From positions 1-38,405 of the forward strand of contig DATDRS010000035.1 in the NCBI GenBank assembly GCA_035291605.1: DNA of 38,405 bases, in the 5' to 3' direction. Position 1 is the stretch's first letter; every line of letters starts with the position of its first letter. The DNA comes from DATDRS01 sp035291605 (GTDB lineage Bacteria > Chloroflexota > Anaerolineae > Anaerolineales > UBA6663). Below, in pieces: positions 27,600 to 35,909 of this stretch. The notes below the pieces were generated by a model. The model searched no databases. It saw nothing but the letters and a program-made list of their open reading frames with translations, and was not told the origin of the DNA. The position numbers were made by a program, and so were the translations under genes.

Positions 27600-28805
27600 T
27601 CATGCGTCCACGTCTTCCCACGTGAGATACTCTTTTTCGCCATTCTTGAGTCGCTTCAAGTCGTCCTGGAATTCCGCCCAGGCCCGCTCGTGGTCAATGC
27701 CCATCTTTTCGAGGAGCGGGCGATAATCGGTGGAGTGCCAGTGCAACTGGCAAACCCGGTAGGGATGCGCGCCCATCGCAAGGGCGGCGAACTGCGCGTC
27801 CGACATCACCGGCACGCCGACGTTGAACCCGTGCGCCTTCCCGACGAACTGGCTCTTGTCCAGCGTGGTGACGCAGCCGGTGTCGTGGGTGATGACCACG
27901 TCGGGGTCGGCCTCGTCTTTCATCACCTGAATCTTGCGCAGCGTGGCAAACGAACGGGTGAAGTCGCGCTGGACGAGGATGTGCCGGAAGCCGAAGCCGC
28001 AGCAGTCGAACCACGTCGAGTAGTCGCGCACCTGCGCGCCGAGGGCGACGATGAGCGCCGACACCGTCGCCGTGCGCTGGCCGCCATAGATGTCGGGGTC
28101 GTAGATCGCATCCTCCTGCACCAGTTTGTAATAGTGGCAGGCCGGATGGACGGCGACCGAGATTTGCGAGAAGTCGCGCGTCTGGTTGGCGGCGATGCGG
28201 TCGCGCACCACGTGCACCCACTCGGAATAGTGGACGATTTCCTCCGGCATCACCATCGCCTTGCCGAGTTTCCGCATGATGTCCCTGACCTGATGCCGGA
28301 GCTCGGCGTGATGCAGCAGTTCCTCGCGCGTCTCTTTATAGTGGCCGTAAGACGTGCCGCAGTGGATGATGGGATAATAGCCGGTCTCGTAGGCGGCGGC
28401 GAAATTGCGCATGGCCACGCCCGCCTGCGCCGCGGCGTTCGAGGTCGCCGAGGCGTAGTAATTCCACGCGGTGCAGGAGGTCTGGTCAGTCGGGTCCAGA
28501 TATTTGAAGTTCAATTTCCGGTTGAGCCAGAAGATCGCGGTCGAATAGCCGGGAATGTGGCCGCACTGGCCGCACGACTTGTGGTGCCAGGACAGTTCGA
28601 GCGGGATTTTCTTCTTGCGCCCATACTTCGTCATCACCTCGACGTACGGCTCCGGCACGCGCTGGACAATCCACTCGCCTTCCGCCTCCAGCTCAAAGAG
28701 GTGCTTGTGGAAATCTTCCGGCGCATACTCCGCCATGCGCTCAAACTTGCGCGAGGAACTGGTGTTCACCGCATCGTAGGGGATGATACCGGCAGTAGCA
28801 GTCAT
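27600..28805 (-). CDS. shdrB1: sHdrB1, CCG-domain subunit
   Basis: 401 residues from ATG 28805 with GGAGAG upstream. CCG-type noncubane [4Fe-4S] ligands are visible: SCGQCGHIPGY and TSCTAWNYY in the first part, HPACHYYK and FDCCGFGFRH in the second. This is the presumed catalytic FeS subunit of the sHdr complex. It is longer than a canonical HdrB (about 300) because of an N-terminal extension. Followed by hdrA and preceded by hdrC1. Confidence 0.9.
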   Translation of the reverse strand: MTATAGIIPYDAVNTSSSRKFERMAEYAPEDFHKHLFELEAEGEWIVQRVPEPYVEVMTKYGRKKKIPLELSWHHKSCGQCGHIPGYSTAIFWLNRKLNFKYLDPTDQTSCTAWNYYASATSNAAAQAGVAMRNFAAAYETGYYPIIHCGTSYGHYKETREELLHHAELRHQVRDIMRKLGKAMVMPEEIVHYSEWVHVVRDRIAANQTRDFSQISVAVHPACHYYKLVQEDAIYDPDIYGGQRTATVSALIVALGAQVRDYSTWFDCCGFGFRHILVQRDFTRSFATLRKIQVMKDEADPDVVITHDTGCVTTLDKSQFVGKAHGFNVGVPVMSDAQFAALAMGAHPYRVCQLHWHSTDYRPLLEKMGIDHERAWAEFQDDLKRLKNGEKEYLTWEDVDA

Positions 28806-28827
28806 CGTGGTCTCTCCAATCACGTAG

Positions 28828-28871
28828 GACGTAGTGCGTATTGCGCAGCCGATGCGGCATACGCCCTACGT
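28828..28871. repeat. Inverted repeat at the hdrC1-hdrB1 junction
   Basis: A 13-bp inverted repeat with one mismatch (ACGTAGTGCGTAT against ATACGCCCTACGT) spans this junction and contains the hdrC1 stop. Arm coordinates are accurate to about one base. Confidence 0.55.
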
Positions 28872-29555
28872 CTCGTACCCCGCTTCCTCTAGCTTCTCTT
28901 CCATCACGTCGTTCAAAATCATGTGCAGGCCCTCATCCACCTCGGCGATCATATCCATCACGCCCGTGTGGTGCCAGATGAGATAGAGTTCAATAACGGT
29001 CTTGTCGTCCACCTGCCAGCCAGTGGAGACGGTGTGATGGGTTTCGGGGGGAAGGGCGCGACGCCAGAGTTCGAGGTCGGCTGACACCTCGCGCACTTGC
29101 GGCCCCCAGTCGGGGAAGGCATCGGGCTGGAGCATGTCGGGCGAGACCTGCGTGCCGGTGCCCATGATTTTGTAAATGATGCGCGAGTAGCCTTCGAGGG
29201 CCTGCTTGGCAGACTTGAGGCCGTTCTTCACCGCCACTTCGCGCAGAATGGTGATGAGGCCGCCGGGCGAGTTCTGGCGCGGGCAACGGTTGCACGAGAA
29301 GCACTGCGAGCAGTTCCACACGTCGTCGTTCATTTGCTCGTAGATCAGCTCGACGTCTTCGCGCCCCGCCGCCTGCGCGATTTTGCGCGGCGAGAAATCG
29401 TAGAACCGCGCCGAGGGGCAGGCCGCCACGCAAATGCCGCACTCGTAGCAGCCGTACTGGACGGACGGGAAGCGCACGTCCGCCTTCACTTCCTCCCACA
29501 GCCGCAGTTTTTCTTCGTAGGGAACGTCGGGGTATTTGTCGGCGAAAAGGCCCAT
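28866..29555 (-). CDS. shdrC1: sHdrC1, two-cluster ferredoxin subunit
   Basis: 229 residues. First cluster motif C36-C39-C42-C46 (CYECGICVAACP) is standard. The second is C82-C85-C88-C91 (CSQCFSCNRCP), with two residues instead of the usual three before the last cysteine. HdrC links the catalytic B subunit to the flavin subunit. First gene of the shdrC1-B1-A-hyp-B3-etfBA series; 64 bases downstream of dsrE... it starts after that gene's stop region with a short word-like spacer. Confidence 0.9.
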   Translation of the reverse strand: MGLFADKYPDVPYEEKLRLWEEVKADVRFPSVQYGCYECGICVAACPSARFYDFSPRKIAQAAGREDVELIYEQMNDDVWNCSQCFSCNRCPRQNSPGGLITILREVAVKNGLKSAKQALEGYSRIIYKIMGTGTQVSPDMLQPDAFPDWGPQVREVSADLELWRRALPPETHHTVSTGWQVDDKTVIELYLIWHHTGVMDMIAEVDEGLHMILNDVMEEKLEEAGYET

Positions 29556-29618
29556 GGTGTCTCCGTTAGCGCATGGCCGAAGATAGCTTAGCTACCGCCA
29601 TCGGCCATCAGCCATCTG

Positions 29619-30002
29619 CTAAAACGCTATGACCGCATCCGCCTCCAACGCCATGTCGTTGAACGCCGCGCCGCCGATGATCTCGACGCCGTCAATCAAA
29701 TCCTCGAATTTGAGGGCGTGCAAATCGAGCGAAGGCTGGCAGACGTACAACTTCACGCCGCAGTCGAGGGCCTGTTTGATGAAGTAGGCCAGCTCGCGCC
29801 CGCCGCCGCCCTTCCTGGGCACGACCAACTTCTCCGGGACGCCCTTTTGCAGGAGCGTCGGGCCGTTCATCGTGAAATAGATGCCGACTTCCGCGTCCAT
29901 CGCCGCGCCCGCCGCCGCCAGGTAGAAGGGCGTGGCCGAGCGTTCGGGCATGTCCACGCCGTGCGTCTGAACGTAGAGAATTTTCTTGGTCTCGTCGTCC
30001 AC
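29619..30002 (-). CDS. DsrE-family sulfur-carrier protein
   Basis: 127 residues from a GTG start at 30000-30002, chosen because GGGAG lies upstream and a family-like N-terminus (KKILYVQTHGVDMPERSATPF) follows; the frame is open further upstream but overlaps dsrE2 in another frame. Conserved-looking cysteines C81 and C88 (LDCGVKLYVCQPS) mark the persulfide site expected for DsrE-like proteins. Works with TusA and DsrE2 to pass sulfane sulfur to the sHdr system (family knowledge). Confidence 0.85.
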   Translation of the reverse strand: MDDETKKILYVQTHGVDMPERSATPFYLAAAGAAMDAEVGIYFTMNGPTLLQKGVPEKLVVPRKGGGGRELAYFIKQALDCGVKLYVCQPSLDLHALKFEDLIDGVEIIGGAAFNDMALEADAVIAF

Positions 30003-30040
30003 AAATATCTCCCGTAGGGGCGTACGGCCGGCCGCCCTAC

Positions 30041-30562
30041 TCAAACGAACAGCTGCACGTCGGCGTCCCTGGCGTATTCCAGAAAGGTGGCCGCGCCGCC
30101 AAAGTTGGCTTCCGGGATGAAATCTTCGCGCTTGAAGCCAAAGACTTCGAGCGTCAGCGTGCAGGCGATCATATTCACCCCCCCCTCCACGCACACCGCG
30201 CGCAGTTCAGGGATCGAGGCCACGCCCTTGTTCTTGAACGTCTGCTTCATCAGGGAGGTGGCGAGCGCGTTGAAGCCGGGGGTCGCCATCATCGCCGTCG
30301 GGATATGCCAATTGATATTCTGAAAGCCCGTCGGCCCGAACGGCATTTTCATGGGCATGGCTGGGTTGCCCAGCGGCGAAACCGCAGGGTCCATGTCTTT
30401 CAGCAGCAGCGTCAGCCCATAGAAGGTGAAGAATACTCCCACATCCCAGCCCATGCTGACGGCGGCGCTGGCGAGAATGAAGGGCGGATAGGCCCAGTCG
30501 AGCGTACCCTTGCTGGCGATCAATGCAAGACGGGGCGGGGCATTGGGATCAGATTTGGACAT
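30041..30562 (-). CDS. dsrE2: DsrE2-type sulfur-carrier protein
   Basis: 173 residues of the DsrE/DsrF/DrsH-like family. C124 and C134 (RAVCVEGG, MIACTLTLEVFGF) occupy the usual persulfide positions. No clear transmembrane pair is present; it resembles the soluble form. The pairing of tusA with dsrE2 is a familiar arrangement beside sHdr or Dsr genes. Between this gene and tusA lies about 140 bases of word-like spacer. Confidence 0.85.
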   Translation of the reverse strand: MSKSDPNAPPRLALIASKGTLDWAYPPFILASAAVSMGWDVGVFFTFYGLTLLLKDMDPAVSPLGNPAMPMKMPFGPTGFQNINWHIPTAMMATPGFNALATSLMKQTFKNKGVASIPELRAVCVEGGVNMIACTLTLEVFGFKREDFIPEANFGGAATFLEYARDADVQLFV

Positions 30563-30701
30563 GGCAGCCTCCTTTAGCTGATAGCTGATGGCTTACGGCA
30601 AACAGCAGACGGCGCTAGCAGTTGGCAGATGACGAAGGACTGAATGCGTCATTGGAATGAACCACGCTCCACGCAATCTGCCATCTGCCATCCGGCATCT
30701 G

Positions 30702-30941
30702 CTACTTCACGCGCTTCAGATAGAATACGAATTTGCCGTCCTCTTGGTGGGAGTCCAGCAGTTCATTGCCGGTCTGGCGTGACCAGGCCTCCATATCCGC
30801 CGGAGCGCCGGGGTCGGTGGCGATCATCTTGAGCACCTGCCCGACCTGCATCTCCTTGATGGTTTTCGAGGTCTTGATCACCGGCAGCGGGCAAAGCATT
30901 CCGCTGCAATCGAGAGTCTTATCTTCTTGAAGGGCGGTCAT
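30702..30941 (-). CDS. tusA: TusA sulfur-carrier protein
   Basis: 79 residues from ATG 30939-30941, which has AAGGAG eight bases upstream; an in-frame GTG at 30950 is too close to that site. The motif LDCSGMLCPLPVIKTSKTI contains the CPxP signature with C17 as the persulfide-carrying cysteine. TusA delivers sulfur as a protein persulfide. First gene of the island after the regulator. Confidence 0.92.
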   Translation of the reverse strand: MTALQEDKTLDCSGMLCPLPVIKTSKTIKEMQVGQVLKMIATDPGAPADMEAWSRQTGNELLDSHQEDGKFVFYLKRVK

Positions 30942-30950
30942 TTTTGTCAC

Positions 30951-31018
30951 TCCTTGCCGCAGGACATAAACAGGCGGCGTGATACGTGCGCCGTATACCT
31001 GTATATCCTGAACTGGCC
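30951..31018 (-). promoter_or_regulatory. Probable promoter/operator region of the tusA-shdr operon
   Basis: Between the arsR terminator and tusA, the minus strand carries TTGGGC and, 18 bases on, TATACG, with TATACA overlapping just before it. A small perfect dyad (TATAC-N2-GTATA) spans 30994-31005 over this -10 area. An ArsR-type repressor gene lies just upstream, so the dyad is a plausible operator; that link is inference. Confidence 0.4.
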
Positions 31019-31020
31019 CA

Positions 31021-31061
31021 AAACAAAAACGCGCCTCCAGCCTGCCAGGGCCGGAAACGCG
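31021..31061 (-). terminator. Intrinsic terminator of the arsR gene
   Basis: Directly after the arsR stop, a 13-bp stem (31049-31061 with 31030-31042, three G-T pairs) with a 6-base loop is followed on the minus strand by TTTTTGTTTT. It separates the regulator from the tusA-shdr operon. Confidence 0.8.
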
Positions 31062-31394
31062 CTAAGTGAGTTGTTCGACCAACGCCGTCCGCTGCTCGAG
31101 GATGTCGGCGAGCATCGCGCGCAATAAGTTAAGCGCCTCGATGACCCGGGCGTCGGTGAGCGTGTAGTACACGTTCGTCCCCTCTCGCTGTGCCAACACC
31201 ATGCCCCGGTCGCGCAGCACTTTCAAATGCCGCGAGACGGTCGGCTGGCTGAGGCCCAGGTTCTCTGCCAGCTCGCCGACGTTGCGCGGCCCCCCGCGTA
31301 ATTCGTACAGGATCAGGATGCGGTTCGGGTCTGAAAGCCCCTGACAAATCTCAGCATGGAGCTGGTTGACTTCGCGCCGGAGGGTGTTTTGCAT
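31062..31394 (-). CDS. ArsR-family winged-helix regulator (sHdrR-like position)
   Basis: 110 residues from MQNTLRREVNQ (31394); the frame is open further upstream but those codons lie in the promoter region. The winged helix is clear: LSDPNRILILYELRGGP, then VGELAENLGLSQPTVSRHLK as recognition helix and EGTNVYYTLTD as wing. One cysteine (EICQGL) is visible, so a two-thiol sensor like that of characterised sHdrR is not obvious. Position upstream of the tusA-shdr operon suggests it controls it. It has its own terminator. Confidence 0.85.
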   Translation of the reverse strand: MQNTLRREVNQLHAEICQGLSDPNRILILYELRGGPRNVGELAENLGLSQPTVSRHLKVLRDRGMVLAQREGTNVYYTLTDARVIEALNLLRAMLADILEQRTALVEQLT

Positions 31395-31450
31395 GGTAGT
31401 CGTTTCTGGGTCAAATATATGTGTAAGCGAATAGACGAATGAACACAAGT

Positions 31451-31456
31451 ATTATA
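31451..31456 (-). promoter_or_regulatory. -10 element upstream of arsR
   Basis: A consensus TATAAT lies on the minus strand 57 bases before the arsR ATG. No matching -35 at 17 bases is visible. A partial inverted repeat (TATGTGT and ACACAAGTA) lies between it and the gene, possibly an autoregulatory site. Confidence 0.35.
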
Positions 31457-31577
31457 TCCCATATGTCCCTGGCTTCATCCCCGCCGCGGGGGAGTTGCCT
31501 CCCCCGCAGGGGTGAATTGTGCGCCGCTGGTTACCAGCCTCCCGTCTACTGCTGGACGGGAAGGCAAAAAACATCCC

Positions 31578-31611
31578 CCTCTCCTGACGGTGTAGTTGCC
31601 GTCATCAGAGG
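31578..31611 (-). terminator. Hairpin followed by T-run, between aceA and arsR
   Basis: CCTCT-N2-TGACGG pairs with CCGTCA-N2-AGAGG around an 8-base loop, with a 2x2 internal loop. On the minus strand it is followed after a few bases by TTTTTT (31565-31570). It looks like a second terminator or attenuator between the glyoxylate operon and arsR. The interval 31457-31577 also holds CCCGTC/GACGGG and CCCCGC-type hairpins and no gene. Confidence 0.5.
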
Positions 31612-31667
31612 AGGAGTGAAGGCAAGATCGCTTGTCTATCCGCAACGTCGGGGCGAGCCTTAAAGAA

Positions 31668-31706
31668 ACGCGCGACGCACTTTCGCGTAGCGGGTGCGTC
31701 GCGCGT
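31668..31706 (-). terminator. Intrinsic terminator of the aceB-aceA operon
   Basis: A perfect 13-bp inverted repeat, ACGCGCGACGCAC (31668-31680) and complement (31694-31706), with a 13-base loop lies 30 bases after the aceA stop. On the minus strand it is followed by TTTCTTT. Confidence 0.75.
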
Positions 31707-31736
31707 GAACACGTGCTTTACTATAACTGGGAATTC

Positions 31737-33047
<1,311 letters not shown>

Positions 33048-33065
33048 AGCGCATGGTCTCCTTTA

Positions 33066-34655
33066 CTAATCCAAATATTGATAAGCGGGGATGGTCAAAA
33101 ACTCGACAAACACATCGCTCAAAATCAATCCGTCCAGGATCTCGGCCGCCGCGCGGTAGCGGTCCGTCGCGGCCGGGTCGAGTCTGGCTAGCTCTTCGCT
33201 GCGGACTTGCGCGTAGAGCGCTTTCGTGATCGGCGCGCCGCCCTCGAGTTTGGCCTCGCGGCGGATCCACTGCCAGATTTGCGAGCGCGAGATCTCCGCC
33301 GTGGCTGTGTCCTCCATCAGGTTATAGATCGCCGCCGCGCCGTTGCCGCCGAGCCAGGATTCCAGATATTGCAGCGCGACGTTCACGTTCAAGCGCAACC
33401 CGGCTTCGGTGATCTTGCCGTTGGGCACGTGGATGGCCGCCAGGTCTTTGGCGGCGACCTGGACCTCCTCGCGCAGCCGTTCCTTCTGGTGCGGCTTCTC
33501 ACCCAACGCCTTGTCAAAGACTTCCATCGCTGTCGGAACCAGGTCGGGGTGCGCGACCCAGGTGCCGTCGAAGCCATCGCCGGACTCGCGCAGCTTGTCT
33601 TCGCGCACTTTGGCGAGGGCTGTCTCGTTCACCAGCAGGTCTTTGCGGCTCGGGATGAACGCGGCCATGCCGCCAATGGCGTGTGCACCCCGCTTATGAC
33701 AGGTGCGCACCAGCAGTTCGGTATAAGCCCGCATGAAAGGGACCGTCATCGTCACCTGCGCCCGGTCCGGGAGCAGGCAGTCCGCGCGCTCCCGAAACTT
33801 CTTGATGACGCTGAAGATGTAGTCCCAACGGCCCGCGTTCAACCCCGAGGCATGGTCGCGCAGTTCGTAAAGGATTTCCTCCATCTCAAAGGCCGCCAGG
33901 ATCGTCTCGATGAGCGCCGTCGCGCGGATCGTTCCGCGCGGGAGGCCGAGCGCATCCTGCGCGAAGTTGAAAACGTCGTTCCACAGCCGCGCCTCAAGAT
34001 GGCTTTCCAGCTTGGCGAGGTAAAAATACGGGCCGGCGCCGCGTTTGATCAACTCATGCGCGTTGTGGAAGAAGTAGAGGCCAAAGTCGAAGAGGCTGGC
34101 CGAGATCGGTTGCCCATCTACCCACACGTGCTTTTCGGGGAGGCGCCAGCCGCGCGGGCGGACCAGGAGCGTGGCCGTCTCGTCCTTCAGGCGATACTCC
34201 TTGCCCTCCGGGCTGGTGAACGAGATGGCCCGCCGCACCGCGTCCATCAGGTTGATCTGCCCCGGGATGATGTTGCTCCACGTGGGCGAGAGGGCGTCCT
34301 CGAAATCCGCCATGAAGACCTTGGCCCCGGAGTTCAGCGCGTTGATCATCATCTTGCGCTCGACCGGGCCGGTGATTTCCACGCGGCGGTTCTCAAGGTC
34401 GGCAGGCGCGGGCGCAACCCGCCATTCTCCCCGGCGCACAAATTCGGTTTCAGGAAGGAAATCGGGGAGGACGCCCGAGTCCAGTTGGGCTTGCCGCTGG
34501 GCGCGGCGCTTGAGGAGGGATTCGCGCGTGGGGTTGAACTCCCGGTGGAGCCTTGCGACAAACCCTAGCGCTTCCGGGGTCAGCACGTTCACCAGTCCTG
34601 TGATGGCTGCCCCGCGCACTTCTACCCCTTCCAACACGCCGACACGTGTCGTCAT
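33066..34655 (-). CDS. aceB: Malate synthase A
   Basis: 529 residues, the size of the A isoform. FMADFEDALSPTWSN, the substrate region AIRATALIETILAAFEMEEILYEL-type block (about residues 255-275, TIRATALIETI visible), and GGMAAFIPSRKD are conserved family motifs. It condenses glyoxylate with acetyl-CoA to malate. GAGGAG precedes the ATG by 10 bases. First gene of the aceBA operon; two palindromes lie in its promoter region. Confidence 0.96.
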   Translation of the reverse strand: MTTRVGVLEGVEVRGAAITGLVNVLTPEALGFVARLHREFNPTRESLLKRRAQRQAQLDSGVLPDFLPETEFVRRGEWRVAPAPADLENRRVEITGPVERKMMINALNSGAKVFMADFEDALSPTWSNIIPGQINLMDAVRRAISFTSPEGKEYRLKDETATLLVRPRGWRLPEKHVWVDGQPISASLFDFGLYFFHNAHELIKRGAGPYFYLAKLESHLEARLWNDVFNFAQDALGLPRGTIRATALIETILAAFEMEEILYELRDHASGLNAGRWDYIFSVIKKFRERADCLLPDRAQVTMTVPFMRAYTELLVRTCHKRGAHAIGGMAAFIPSRKDLLVNETALAKVREDKLRESGDGFDGTWVAHPDLVPTAMEVFDKALGEKPHQKERLREEVQVAAKDLAAIHVPNGKITEAGLRLNVNVALQYLESWLGGNGAAAIYNLMEDTATAEISRSQIWQWIRREAKLEGGAPITKALYAQVRSEELARLDPAATDRYRAAAEILDGLILSDVFVEFLTIPAYQYLD

Positions 34656-34669
34656 CGCCAGTTACTCCT

Positions 34670-34735
34670 CGATTAATGGTATTAATCGCACCAACTAAGG
34701 CCAGTATACGGCATAGTTTGTTCAAAATGGAACAA
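34670..34735 (-). promoter_or_regulatory. aceB promoter with two palindromic operators
   Basis: A TATACT -10 sits at 34703-34708 (minus). Downstream of it, overlapping the ribosome-binding site, is a perfect palindrome CGATTAAT-GGT-ATTAATCG (34670-34688). Upstream is TTGTTC-N6-GAACAA (34718-34735) in the -35 area. Two different dyads suggest two regulators, or a repressor and an activator, of the glyoxylate shunt. No -35 at optimal spacing is visible, which fits an activated promoter. Confidence 0.55.
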
Positions 34736-34824
34736 CCAATGGGGCTGTTTTGCTACTGAAAAACGGGTAGGTCACCTGCCCATTTGCGTGGGGGGAATTC
34801 ACAGGAATTTAGGAAGAAAATCAC

Positions 34825-34937
34825 ATGACAAACCGCACCAGCCGTGCTAGGATGAAAATATGAACGCTCTGCGCGTCGGGCGAGATGTGTTCTCCCATGT
34901 GCTTTGACACCCCCGGTAAGATGACCGGGGGTTTTTT
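34825..34937 (+). ncRNA. Short terminator-capped transcription unit (candidate small RNA or leader)
   Basis: ATGACA (34825-34830) and an extended -10 TGCTAGGAT (34845-34853) are 17 bases apart, placing the start near 34860. About 78 bases later a strong terminator ends the unit. In between is a bulged hairpin GGGcGAGA/TCTCCC (34878-34896). An ATG at 34860 opens a 15-codon frame ending in TGA 34905-34907 at the base of the terminator, so it may instead be a leaderless leader peptide. No coding gene lies between it and the response regulator. Confidence 0.45.
34910..34937 (+). terminator. Intrinsic terminator
   Basis: CCCCCGGT (34910-34917) pairs perfectly with ACCGGGGG (34924-34931), 6-base loop, followed by TTTTTT. 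Confidence 0.85.
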
Positions 34938-34971
34938 GTTTTCTATAACGGCCCGAATACACTGATATGTG

Positions 34972-35165
34972 GGAAGGAGGTGAATGCGAGGCAGCGTCGA
35001 GATTACACGATGTCTTCGATCATCACGACCGACAATTGAACAGACCGCCCTAAACAAACGGAGGCGTCGAACCGAGACCCGAATGTGGTCGCTTTTCCGT
35101 AAAGTAAGGTCAAGGTCTCGGAGAGCCAATAGCGAAACCGGCCGATGGTTTCGCTTTTTTGTTTT
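34972..35165 (+). ncRNA. Structured leader before the two-component operon, ending in a terminator
   Basis: The interval 34940-35195 has no convincing gene. It contains a strong GGAAGGAGGTG (34974-34982) right before an ATG. It also has an 8-bp inverted repeat CCGAGACC (35072-35079) / GGTCTCGG (35114-35121), and at its end the terminator AGCGAAACC (35131-35139) / GGTTTCGCT (35147-35155) with T-run to 35160. Since the response regulator starts 35 bases later, this could be an attenuator or riboswitch-like leader. I do not recognise a known class. Confidence 0.4.
35131..35160 (+). terminator. Terminator or attenuator just upstream of the response regulator
   Basis: A perfect 9-bp stem with a 7-base loop followed by TTTTTT, ending 35 bases before the regulator ATG. 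Confidence 0.8.
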
Positions 35166-35195
35166 CCGGGCGGGTGACAGGAACAGGAGTGCGAC

Positions 35196-35909
35196 ATGCT
35201 TAGGCAGAAGCTATTGATCGCTGACGATGAGAGTGATCTCCTGGCTGAATTGACGCCACTGCTGGAGAGGGCAGGTTTTGAAGTGTGGAAGGCCGCAGAT
35301 GGCGAACAGGCCCTGGCCGCAGTCGAAGCCAGACATCCTGACCTCGTTGTGCTAGATGTGCTGATGCCCAGAACTGACGGGCGCGAAGTGCTCCGGCAGT
35401 TGCGCGCGGCCGGCGATTGGACGCCCGTTATTCTACTCACCCAGGTCGGCACGCCCGCCGAGCGAGCGCTCAGCCTGCAGGAGGGCGCCGACGATTACCT
35501 CAACAAGCCCTTCGAGCCGCTGGAGTTGATCGCGCGGGTGCAGGCCGTGCTGCGCCGCACCCGCCGCGGCAACCTGCCCCTGAGCAGTTACCGTAGACTG
35601 GTCAGCGGCGACCTGGTGCTGGATCGCCAGACCCGCCAGGCCCGGCTGGCCGGCAAGGAGCTTACCCTGACATCCCGCGCCTTCGGCGTGCTGGAGTATT
35701 TGATGCTGCACGCGCCGGAAGTGGTCTCGCGAGAACGGCTGCTGGATGAAGTGTGGGGCTGGAGCTACGCGGTGGGCACCCGGGCCGTCGACATCCGCAT
35801 TACCGAGCTGCGTAAGGCGCTCGACGACCATCCAGGCACCCCCCGGTACATCGAGACGCTGGTTGGCCAGGGATATTGTTTCGTCAGCGAAGTGGAGGGG
35901 CAAGCATGA
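35196..35909 (+). CDS. OmpR/PhoB-family response regulator
   Basis: 237 residues. Receiver domain with D10-D11, phosphoacceptor D54 (VVLDVLMP), T82 and K104 (YLNKPFEP). C-terminal winged helix of the OmpR type (about 140-232) with LTLTSRAFGVLEYL, SRERLLDEVWG and DIRITELRKALDD. AGGAG lies upstream of the ATG. Its stop overlaps the ATG of the histidine kinase (ATGA), so it pairs with that kinase. Target genes are unknown. Confidence 0.95.
   Translation: MLRQKLLIADDESDLLAELTPLLERAGFEVWKAADGEQALAAVEARHPDLVVLDVLMPRTDGREVLRQLRAAGDWTPVILLTQVGTPAERALSLQEGADDYLNKPFEPLELIARVQAVLRRTRRGNLPLSSYRRLVSGDLVLDRQTRQARLAGKELTLTSRAFGVLEYLMLHAPEVVSRERLLDEVWGWSYAVGTRAVDIRITELRKALDDHPGTPRYIETLVGQGYCFVSEVEGQA

Noticed and set aside
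29619..30194. 191-codon version of the DsrE-like gene
   Set aside because: The extra N-terminus overlaps dsrE2 in another frame and has no DsrE features; GTG 30002 has a ribosome-binding site.
20315..31061. Reading the Hdr-like genes as a methanogen-type or electron-bifurcating Hdr
   Set aside because: Short HdrA, LbpA, TusA/DsrE and lipoate genes in the same block point to the sulfur-oxidising sHdr type.
34984..35217. 77-codon plus-strand frame after a strong AAGGAGGTGA
   Set aside because: The ATG is too close to the ribosome-binding site, the product is Arg-rich without family features, and the frame runs through the terminator into the response regulator. Treated as structured leader.
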